Source: CAYPTY01 sp965659005
Lineage (GTDB): Bacteria; Bacteroidota; Rhodothermia; Balneolales; Balneolaceae
Assembly (NCBI GenBank): GCA_965659005.1
Contig: CBFHVG010000025.1
Span: forward strand, 6,256 to 70,255
DNA length: 64,000 bases
Reading direction: 5' to 3'
Shown: positions 25,967 through 33,216 of the stretch, piece by piece
How positions within the stretch are numbered: the first letter of the stretch is position 1
Layout of the letters: each line of letters begins with the position of its first letter
Program-made: the position numbers and the translations under genes
The notes under the pieces: generated by a model
What the model saw: the letters and a program-made list of their open reading frames with translations, nothing else
What the model was told of the DNA's origin: nothing
The model's database searches: none

Positions 25967-26975
25967 TTTTCTTCGTCTTAATTCTCGAAGTTACACTGAT
26001 CTGAAAAATCCCTCCCAGTTCACTATATGAACTCCGGCTAAAATCTATATGGAATTTATCAAACTTGAGTCCAAGTCCCAATCCAACACCTGCGAAGTCA
26101 AAGTTATCACGGGTTTTAAGTTCTTGATGCTGAAGCTGGTTAAATCCTATTCGAATTATGAATTGCTCACTAAAAGGAATCTCCCCACCCAGAACCATAT
26201 GTCTAAAGAGATTTTGTGAAAAAGTTGGGTCATCTGTATCGCTTAACAGAGGCTGATTCCATTCATTCAGTTGTCGAAGCATGAGATTGACGCGAACTGG
26301 AAAATTTTCTGGTTTATGACTAACACCCAGTGAAATATCTAATGGAAGAGGTTCACGAATAGAGTTAAATGTGGTTATTTGAGACCCAACATTTCTGACA
26401 CTAAAGCCAATAGTTAGATCCCGGTCAATATCCTCGTAAAGTGCTCCGAAAGATGCAGCTAGGGCTGTTGATCTAAAATTATCTATTCTTGAATGAATCC
26501 AGTTCAAAGATCCTCCAATTCTAATCCTTGAACTTAATTCTCTTGAAATGCCGGCATTAAATGAGAAGTCTCCGGGGTTGAATGTTCCGTTCTGATTATT
26601 ATTCTCGTCCAAACGGTTAAACTCACCGTAGCCAGCGTATCGTATTCCCACACCAACAGTACCTACACCATCAATATGATATGCAGTATTGATAAAACCA
26701 TAATTAGCATCGGCAAGAAAGTTGACATAGGATGCTGAAAATTGTCTGGAAGATTCTTCTGACAGATATGCTGGATTTACCATGAATAGAGATAGATCTG
26801 CCTGATAAAGTGAAACATGATTACCTGAAAGCGCTGCTGATCGCGCATTGGGTGGAACATCCAAAAATCGAAATACTGTCCGATTGGATGTTTGAGCCAC
26901 TGCAATATTGCTTGTGGCAAGGAATAAGAAGAGGACAATCAGCTTTATTCTCAACGGAATGCAGGATTTAAACAA
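25959..26975 (-). CDS. porQ: PorQ-like type IX secretion system protein
   Basis: 338 residues: signal peptide (ends AVAQ), then the family N-terminus FRFLDVPPNARSAALSGNHVS and an outer-membrane beta-barrel of the PorV/PorP-like (FadL-related) type with NPAYLSEESSRQFSASYVNFLAD. PorQ belongs to the T9SS attachment complex and, with PorU, PorV and PorZ, processes cargo and links it to the cell surface. The start is TTG. A -7-like TATATTTG lies at 27007-27014 on the minus strand, about 32 bases before the start. Related PorV cannot be fully excluded, but the N-terminal pattern favours PorQ. Confidence 0.85.
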   Translation of the reverse strand: MFKSCIPLRIKLIVLFLFLATSNIAVAQTSNRTVFRFLDVPPNARSAALSGNHVSLYQADLSLFMVNPAYLSEESSRQFSASYVNFLADANYGFINTAYHIDGVGTVGVGIRYAGYGEFNRLDENNNQNGTFNPGDFSFNAGISRELSSRIRIGGSLNWIHSRIDNFRSTALAASFGALYEDIDRDLTIGFSVRNVGSQITTFNSIREPLPLDISLGVSHKPENFPVRVNLMLRQLNEWNQPLLSDTDDPTFSQNLFRHMVLGGEIPFSEQFIIRIGFNQLQHQELKTRDNFDFAGVGLGLGLKFDKFHIDFSRSSYSELGGIFQISVTSRIKTKKSE

Positions 26976-27065
26976 CAGAATTTGTAGAATCTTTTGTAAT
27001 ATACCTCAAATATATTGCTCAATACAACGGCAGTTGCCTCATATTAGCATAATCGAATTTTATTT

Positions 27066-27803
27066 ATGGATGCCCTGAATCAGCTCGGCAAGTATTCGCT
27101 CCTTTTATATAGAGCATTACTTTCGTCAACCGAGGTAAACACATACCGAAAGAACCTCTTTAGTGAGTTTGTTAAGGTGGGCTATGAGTCTATTCCAATA
27201 ATTATGTTAACTGGGATATTTACTGGGGCAGTTTTAACACTTCAAACAGCTCATCAGCTCGATACCGGTTTATTCCCGATTTATATTGTAGGGGCAGTCG
27301 TTTCTCAATCGGTACTAATAGAACTTGCAGCTGTTATTTCAGCTCTGGTTTTAGCAGGCAAGGTGGGAGCAAGAATGGCTACTGAGTTGGGAACAATGAG
27401 AGTAAGTGAACAAATAGACGCATTGGAATCAATGGGATTTAATTCTGTTTCATTTCTTGTTGTACCTAGAATACTGGCTGGGTTGTTGATGTTTCCAATA
27501 CTTTATATTTCTTGTTCTACATTGGGAATTCTTGGAGGTATTGCTGCAGGATCGCTGAATGGTATTTTGCCTGCTGGAGAATTTATGCAAGGTGCCAGAG
27601 AGTATTTTTTCCCTTGGGATGTAGTTTTTGGCTTTGTAAAGTCTTTTGTATTTGGTTTCATCATTACATCCATTTCCTGTTATAAAGGATACAATGCAAC
27701 CGGTGGAGCTGAAGGTGTCGGGAACAGCACTACCCAAGCAACAGTACTCAGTTGTATTTTTATTTTGTTGGCTGATTTTGTGCTGGCAGCAATTTTACTT
27801 TAA
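27066..27803 (+). CDS. mlaE: MlaE-family ABC transporter permease
   Basis: 245 residues, about five to six membrane helices. Hallmarks are MLTGIFTGAVLTLQTAHQL, AVVSALVLAGKVGARMATELGTM-like text (seen as ALVLAGKVGARMATELGTMRVSEQIDAL) and CYKGYNATGGAEGVGNSTTQA. It is the membrane subunit of the Mla/MCE lipid transporter that moves phospholipids between inner and outer membranes. It is followed three bases later by mlaF and then mlaD, giving a compact mlaE-F-D operon without the mlaB and mlaC genes. Confidence 0.94.
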   Translation: MDALNQLGKYSLLLYRALLSSTEVNTYRKNLFSEFVKVGYESIPIIMLTGIFTGAVLTLQTAHQLDTGLFPIYIVGAVVSQSVLIELAAVISALVLAGKVGARMATELGTMRVSEQIDALESMGFNSVSFLVVPRILAGLLMFPILYISCSTLGILGGIAAGSLNGILPAGEFMQGAREYFFPWDVVFGFVKSFVFGFIITSISCYKGYNATGGAEGVGNSTTQATVLSCIFILLADFVLAAILL

Positions 27804-27806
27804 AAA

Positions 27807-28547
27807 ATGATTGAAGTTCAGAATCTGAAAAAGAGTTTTGGTGAAAACCTTATATGGGATGATGTTTCATTTACCATAGAGGAAGGAGAAACGCTTGCTA
27901 TAATCGGGCGCTCAGGTTCAGGGAAATCAGTTCTTCTTAAACATTTTAATGCGCTGCTTTATCCTGATTCGGGTCATGTAAGGATGAATGGGGAGTGTGT
28001 TTTCGATATGGCTTATGCAGAACTAAGAAAGATGAGACAGAACTTCGGAATTTTGTTTCAGGGTTCTGCTCTTTTTGATTCCATTGACACCTTTGAAAAT
28101 ATTGCATTCCCACTACGATATTTCACAAATATGACAGAAGCTGAGATTACCAAAAGTGTTGATGAAGCACTGGATATGGTGAACCTACAAGGCACCGGTA
28201 AAAGGCTTACATCTGAATTGTCTGGCGGGATGCGTAAAAGAGTTGGACTTGCTCGCGCAATTATCCTGAAACCAGATTATCTATTATATGATGAACCCAC
28301 TTCTGGTCTTGATCCTCAAACCTCAGATGAGATAAATGAATTAATTATTCAGATGGCTGATAGCCTCGATATTACCTCTGTTGTTGTTTCCCACGATATG
28401 CATAGCGTACTAAAGGTAGCCCAGAAAGTGGCCTTTCTGGAAAATAAGACACTTAGTTTCTTTGGGAGTATTCAAGAAATGAGAGAAAGTAATAACCAAG
28501 ATTTGCTTAAATTCATCACAGCAAGCGAATATAAAATTAAGGAATAG
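27807..28547 (+). CDS. mlaF: MlaF-family ABC transporter ATP-binding protein
   Basis: 246 residues. Walker A GRSGSGKSVLLKHF, signature LSGGMRKRVGLAR, Walker B YLLYDEPTSGLDP and H-loop VVSHDM are all intact. It powers the MlaE permease. Starts three bases after mlaE and is followed by mlaD. Confidence 0.96.
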   Translation: MIEVQNLKKSFGENLIWDDVSFTIEEGETLAIIGRSGSGKSVLLKHFNALLYPDSGHVRMNGECVFDMAYAELRKMRQNFGILFQGSALFDSIDTFENIAFPLRYFTNMTEAEITKSVDEALDMVNLQGTGKRLTSELSGGMRKRVGLARAIILKPDYLLYDEPTSGLDPQTSDEINELIIQMADSLDITSVVVSHDMHSVLKVAQKVAFLENKTLSFFGSIQEMRESNNQDLLKFITASEYKIKE

Positions 28548-28560
28548 GAGGCGCCTGTTA

Positions 28561-29493
28561 ATGAAGGTATCCAACGAAATTAAAATTGGTATAACCGTGG
28601 TGATCGCCATTGTAGTGGCATATTTCGGCTTCCGGGTAATGAGAGACGTTCCTCTATTCGCTTCTTCTAAAATCATTTATACTAAGTTTGATGATGTCAC
28701 GGGTTTACTACCAGGAAATATTGTAGCTATTAAAGGATTCAAGGTTGGGTCCGTTAGTAAGATGGACTTCATTCAGGATGAAGACAGTACACTAGTGACA
28801 CTAAACATTGATGAAGAAATTGATATTCCAGTTGGTTCTATTGCAACTATTGTATCTCCAGGGCCAATTGGTGCTAAATACATTGAAATTGTGAAGTCAG
28901 ATTCAGATGAATCCTACAAGAATGGTGATCAAATCACCGGTGTGTTTGGTTCAGGTATCCTGGAAGAATTTGCTGAAAAAGGTGAAGAACTCACTGATGA
29001 TATAATTAGTACGATTAAGAATCTGGACACACTATTAGTTGGGGTGAACAACACCCTGGATGGAGATAGTCAGGAGAACATTAAATCTACCTTAAAGAAT
29101 ATTTCTGAAAGCACGGGTACTCTGGATGAGGTTATTCAAAAGAGTCAGGCTGATATAACTGATCTCATAAATTCAGTTAATAATGTGATGGCAGATCTGG
29201 ATACACTGAGTGGTGATAACAGGGAAAACCTTAATAGTATTCTTGAGAGCCTTGAAAAGACAAGTTCAGAGCTTGAAATTCTAAGCTCGGAGTTAAATAC
29301 AACATCAGTTACTCTGAATGATATTTTATTCAAAATAAATGAAGGTGAAGGCACATTTGGTAAAATGGTAAATGATTCTTCCCTTTATAATAACCTGGAT
29401 AGTCTCACTTTCAATTTGAGTAAACTCATCAAAAATATTGATGAAAATCCGGGTCGTTATTTAAAGCACATGAAATTAGTTGATCTATTTTAA
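28561..29493 (+). CDS. mlaD: MlaD-family (MCE domain) lipid transport protein
   Basis: 310 residues: one N-terminal transmembrane helix (about 5-24), an MCE domain (about 38-120, IYTKFDDVTGLLPGNIVAIKGFKVG; ATIVSPGPIGAKYIEIV) and a long C-terminal helical region rich in Leu, Ser and Asn (about 135-290). E. coli MlaD lacks such a long tail; in other MCE proteins the tail forms a coiled tube or docks to the outer membrane. AGGAGG lies ten bases ahead of the start, a good Shine-Dalgarno that is unusual in this window. Confidence 0.93.
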   Translation: MKVSNEIKIGITVVIAIVVAYFGFRVMRDVPLFASSKIIYTKFDDVTGLLPGNIVAIKGFKVGSVSKMDFIQDEDSTLVTLNIDEEIDIPVGSIATIVSPGPIGAKYIEIVKSDSDESYKNGDQITGVFGSGILEEFAEKGEELTDDIISTIKNLDTLLVGVNNTLDGDSQENIKSTLKNISESTGTLDEVIQKSQADITDLINSVNNVMADLDTLSGDNRENLNSILESLEKTSSELEILSSELNTTSVTLNDILFKINEGEGTFGKMVNDSSLYNNLDSLTFNLSKLIKNIDENPGRYLKHMKLVDLF

Positions 29494-29522
29494 TCATAGA
29501 TAGGTTTTCTGCGTAAAGCAGC

Positions 29523-29553
29523 TTTAAATTCGTTGAATCTCGTTGTATATTTG
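29523..29553 (+). promoter_or_regulatory. Candidate promoter of the PpiD-like gene
   Basis: A perfect -7 box TATATTTG at 29546-29553 with a weaker CTTTAAA-like -33 region about 20 bases upstream. A small hairpin CGCCA/TGGCG (about 29561-29580) sits in the leader. Confidence 0.45.
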
Positions 29554-29618
29554 CTCCCTTTCGCCAAAACCAACCTGGCGATGATTTATTAATAAGATTA
29601 TAGAAAGAGGTTCCTTCC

Positions 29619-31394
29619 ATGGGAGTAATGCAAAAAATGCGAGATGGTACGCCAATAGTATTGTGGCTGCTCATCATTTCATTCGGATTATTATGGGTAC
29701 TATCCGATGTAAATTTCTTTGACGCCATCAGCGCAGGTCCAAGATCATTAGGTTCAGTAAACGGTGAGCCGATCACAATTGAAGACTATAACAGTAGAAT
29801 TCAATACTACAGCAATACATACACTCAGCAAACTGGTGGTTCAATCAGCGCAGAGCAACGTGCTTTTTATGAAACACAAGCCTGGGAAGAGTTAGTTACA
29901 TCCAGACTGCTTGAACAAAAAATGGATGAGCTTGGTATTACAGTTACTGATCAGGAATTAATTGATATGGTAATGGGCCCTAATCCGGATCCATTTATTC
30001 AGCAGTATTTTGCAAATGAAGATGGAAGCATAAATCAAGAGGCTCTTCAAGTTGCTCTTGCCGCTGACGAGAACTCAGAAATTTGGATTGTCATTGAGGA
30101 TCAGCTCAGACAAGGAAGACGCCAGCAAAAGTTAAACAATTTTATTACAGCTGGTCTGCAAATCAGCGACTCTGAAGTGGAAGATTTCTACATCAGCAGT
30201 AACACAACAGCGGACGTTAGTTTTGTAAGATTCCCATACGCTGATGTAACTAATGATGAAGTTGAGGTTACTGACGAGGACGTTCAGACTTATTACAGAG
30301 AGAATGCTGAAAACTTCAAGAAGGAAGAAAGCTATAGATTTAACTTTGTGACTTTCTCAATTCTGCCAACTGCTCAGGATACACAGAGAATCAAAACAGA
30401 GGTTCAAAATCTTATCCCTGAATTTGCGGCTGCAGCTAATGATTCACTTTTCCTTGTTCAGAATGGTTCTACAACATTATACAATGAAACTACTGTTGAT
30501 CGTAATGACATCAGAGAAGATTACGCTCCAGTAACCGGACTTTCAGTTGGTTCAGTAACCGAAATTATTCAAACGGGTGGTCGAGTAAGTATTTTGAAAA
30601 AGACCGCTCAAAGAGGATCCGAAATTTCCTTTGTTGTTTTTTCACTGGACATAGTAGCTGATCCGTTTACTACGGTTAACAATCAATTCGAAAATGCGGA
30701 TGATTTTCTGTACTACGCTCAGGAAAGTGGTTCCCTAGAAACTGAAGCAGAGCAAAGAGAAATTAATCTTCAATCAGGATTCGCAACAAAAGGTAATCCG
30801 TTTATCCCGGGATTAGGTAGCAGTCAACAAATTCTAAACTTCCTTGAAATTTCTGAGGAGGGTGACTTCTCTGAAGTTCTTGAATTAGCCAGCGATTTCG
30901 CAATTGTTCAGGTAACTGAAATTGAAGAAGAGGGAACACGTCCGTTGGATGAAGTGAGAGCTCAGATTGAGAACACTGTCCGAATTCAGAAAAGAAAAGA
31001 CATTGTAAGAGCACGGGTTGAGACTTTACTGGAAACTTCATCAGATCTATCGGCACTTGCATCAAATGCAGGTAAAGAAGTTCAAGAGTCACCAAATCAA
31101 AGACTTGATGCTTTAACACTTGTTGGTGGAGGTAGAGAACCAGAAGTAATTGGAGCTATCTTTGGCATGGAAGAGGATGTTATTTCAGGAGCGCTTACTG
31201 GTGAGACAGGTATTTATGTTGCTACAACATCTAATAAAAATGTACCTGATGTTACATTGCTGGATGCGGCGACAATGGAACAACTTCGTCAACAGTTAAC
31301 TCAGGAAAAGAATGCAGCATATCTTGCTGTGTGGCTTGAACAATTAAAAGAAGAAGCTTCGATCAAAGATAACCGATCAAGACTGCTTCAGTAA
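29619..31394 (+). CDS. PpiD/SurA-like membrane-anchored periplasmic chaperone
   Basis: 591 residues. A single N-terminal transmembrane helix (about 15-32, PIVLWLLIISFGLLWVL) anchors a periplasmic protein. Residues about 45-190 form a SurA_N-type chaperone domain (GSVNGEPITIEDYNSRI). Two parvulin-like regions would be expected, but the usual HIL motif and FGxGxM-type end are not recognisable, so isomerase activity is doubtful. This resembles the Bacteroidota PpiD group, which assists outer-membrane protein folding. It has its own promoter and is followed by an intrinsic terminator, so it is monocistronic. Confidence 0.85.
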   Translation: MGVMQKMRDGTPIVLWLLIISFGLLWVLSDVNFFDAISAGPRSLGSVNGEPITIEDYNSRIQYYSNTYTQQTGGSISAEQRAFYETQAWEELVTSRLLEQKMDELGITVTDQELIDMVMGPNPDPFIQQYFANEDGSINQEALQVALAADENSEIWIVIEDQLRQGRRQQKLNNFITAGLQISDSEVEDFYISSNTTADVSFVRFPYADVTNDEVEVTDEDVQTYYRENAENFKKEESYRFNFVTFSILPTAQDTQRIKTEVQNLIPEFAAAANDSLFLVQNGSTTLYNETTVDRNDIREDYAPVTGLSVGSVTEIIQTGGRVSILKKTAQRGSEISFVVFSLDIVADPFTTVNNQFENADDFLYYAQESGSLETEAEQREINLQSGFATKGNPFIPGLGSSQQILNFLEISEEGDFSEVLELASDFAIVQVTEIEEEGTRPLDEVRAQIENTVRIQKRKDIVRARVETLLETSSDLSALASNAGKEVQESPNQRLDALTLVGGGREPEVIGAIFGMEEDVISGALTGETGIYVATTSNKNVPDVTLLDAATMEQLRQQLTQEKNAAYLAVWLEQLKEEASIKDNRSRLLQ

Positions 31395-31413
31395 TTTAGT
31401 AAGCATGAATTTG

Positions 31414-31448
31414 AAGGGTGAGCAGTTAATACTTCTCACCCTTTTTTT
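31414..31448 (+). terminator. Intrinsic terminator after the PpiD-like gene
   Basis: Inverted repeat GGGTGAG (31416-31422) and CTCACCC (31435-31441) followed by seven T residues (31442-31448), 20 bases after the stop. Confidence 0.88.
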
Positions 31449-31449
31449 A

Positions 31450-31480
31450 TTGGGATGATTTAGACCGTTTCATAGTTTAG
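31450..31480 (+). promoter_or_regulatory. Candidate promoter of ribD
   Basis: TTG at 31450-31452, 20 bases, TAGTTTAG at 31473-31480 (one mismatch from TAnnTTTG). The ribD ATG is five bases further, again predicting a leaderless transcript. It begins right after the preceding terminator. Confidence 0.5.
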
Positions 31481-31485
31481 GTAAT

Positions 31486-32616
31486 ATGAGTTACGAATTC
31501 ACATCTGCGATTGATCGAAAATGGATGACTCGAGCTATTGAGCTTGCTAAGAAAGGTATGGGTTCCGTTTCACCTAATCCTATGGTGGGTTGCGTTATTG
31601 TTTCGCAAGAAGGCGAGTTAATCGGAGAAGGGTACCATGAAAAGTATGGTAAAGCTCACGCTGAAGTGAATGCCATTAACTCTGTAGAAGATGAAAAGTT
31701 GCTTGAAGGTGCATCCGTTTACGTTACTTTAGAGCCCTGTTCATTTCATGGCAAAACTCCACCATGTGCCCAAATGCTTGCAAAATTACCTATTAAAAGA
31801 GTGATCATAGGAGTTAAGGATCCAAATAATAAGGTAAACGGCAAAGGTATTCTTCAACTGGCATCTGCCGGTATTCAGGTTAAATCCGGTATTATGAAGA
31901 AGGAAACTGAGAAGTTGATAGAGTTCTTTTCTCATCATCAAACTTATGGAAGACCATTTATTACTCTCAAAATTGCACAGACAGCAGATGGTTTCATAGC
32001 AGCGGCCGATGGTGATTCGCAATGGATAACAGGAAAAGAATCCAGAAAACAGGTTCATAAATGGAGAAGAGAATATGATGCTGTACTGGTAGGAAGAAGT
32101 ACTGCATTTGTAGATAACCCTTCACTAACTGTAAGGCATGTTTCCGGTCGACAACCCAGAAGAGTTGTGATAGATGGACCTTACGAACTACCCAGAAACT
32201 TAAACTTGTTTTCAGATAAACATGAAGACAAGACTATCATCATCACACATAATAAAGACAAAGCAGCTACTGATGCTGATCCTATGCTCAAAGTAATGCA
32301 GCATAATTACTTTCGTGGAGAGGTACTTGTGGTTCCTAAGCATGAAGGACATACTGATTTAAGACTGGCTTTTAAAAAGCTGGGTGAATTAGGAATTACT
32401 TCTGTATTGGTTGAAGGGGGTCGAGCCCTATCATCCACATTAATCAAAGAGGGCCTTGTTGATAAACTGGAATTGTTCATAGCTCCGAAAATGTTGGGTG
32501 CAGGAACAAGGTCAGTGATAGATATTGGCATTAATAAAATGTCAGAGATTGCCGAACTTAAAGATATCACCTGGACTCAAATAGGTGATGATATACTACT
32601 AACAGGATATTTCTAA
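31486..32616 (+). CDS. ribD: Bifunctional riboflavin deaminase/reductase RibD
   Basis: 376 residues. The deaminase domain has the zinc motif HAE (58-60) and PCSFHGKTPPC (C85, C94). The reductase domain follows from about 150 (RPFITLKIAQTADGFIA; DAVLVGRSTAFVDNPSLTVR; VLVEGGRALSSTLI). It carries out the second and third steps of riboflavin synthesis. No FMN riboswitch is visible in the short upstream region. Its stop overlaps the ribE start by one base. Confidence 0.96.
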   Translation: MSYEFTSAIDRKWMTRAIELAKKGMGSVSPNPMVGCVIVSQEGELIGEGYHEKYGKAHAEVNAINSVEDEKLLEGASVYVTLEPCSFHGKTPPCAQMLAKLPIKRVIIGVKDPNNKVNGKGILQLASAGIQVKSGIMKKETEKLIEFFSHHQTYGRPFITLKIAQTADGFIAAADGDSQWITGKESRKQVHKWRREYDAVLVGRSTAFVDNPSLTVRHVSGRQPRRVVIDGPYELPRNLNLFSDKHEDKTIIITHNKDKAATDADPMLKVMQHNYFRGEVLVVPKHEGHTDLRLAFKKLGELGITSVLVEGGRALSSTLIKEGLVDKLELFIAPKMLGAGTRSVIDIGINKMSEIAELKDITWTQIGDDILLTGYF

Positions 32617-33215
32617 TGTTTACAGGAATAATTTCAGAAATCGGGAAAGTACACACCATTACACCAATCGGGGATGGCTTACAATTTCAAATAGCATCAT
32701 CATTTGCCGGCACTTGCCATGTTGATGAAAGTATAGCAATTAATGGTGTATGCCATACCGTTACTGCTTTTGATGAGGAAACATTTACCGTTCAGAGTGT
32801 GGCTGAAACTTTAAGGAAAACGTCGCTAGGCGAACTTGAAGTTGGAACCGGCGTTAATCTGGAACGGTCTCTCACTCTTCAAACAGGAATAGAAGGACAC
32901 CTTGTTCAAGGGCATGTTGATACAACAGCTGTAATCACAGAAATCTTACAAGAAGGTTCAGACTGGTTATTTACTTTCGAATATGAAAAAGAATATCAGA
33001 ATCTGATTGTTGGAAGAGGTTCAATCACTATAGATGGTATTAGCCTTACTGTTGCGCGAGATGAAGGTCAACGCTTCACTGTAGCTATTATCCCATACAC
33101 ATTCGAGCATACCAATCTGGGTAATAAAAAAGCAGGTGACAAAGTTAACCTCGAATTTGATGTTATTGGCAAGTACGTTATGAAGTATATGGCCAATCTC
33201 CACGGAGAGAAATAG
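32616..33215 (+). CDS. ribE: Riboflavin synthase, alpha chain
   Basis: 199 residues of two lumazine-binding repeats: the N-terminal MFTGIISEIGKV with INGVCHTVTAFDEETFTV, and the second with EGHLVQGHVDTTAVI and IDGISLTVARDEG. It dismutates two 6,7-dimethyl-8-ribityllumazine molecules to riboflavin. The start overlaps the ribD stop (TAATG). One base separates its stop from the convergent lptD stop, so no dedicated terminator fits. Confidence 0.96.
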   Translation: MFTGIISEIGKVHTITPIGDGLQFQIASSFAGTCHVDESIAINGVCHTVTAFDEETFTVQSVAETLRKTSLGELEVGTGVNLERSLTLQTGIEGHLVQGHVDTTAVITEILQEGSDWLFTFEYEKEYQNLIVGRGSITIDGISLTVARDEGQRFTVAIIPYTFEHTNLGNKKAGDKVNLEFDVIGKYVMKYMANLHGEK

Positions 33216-33216
33216 A

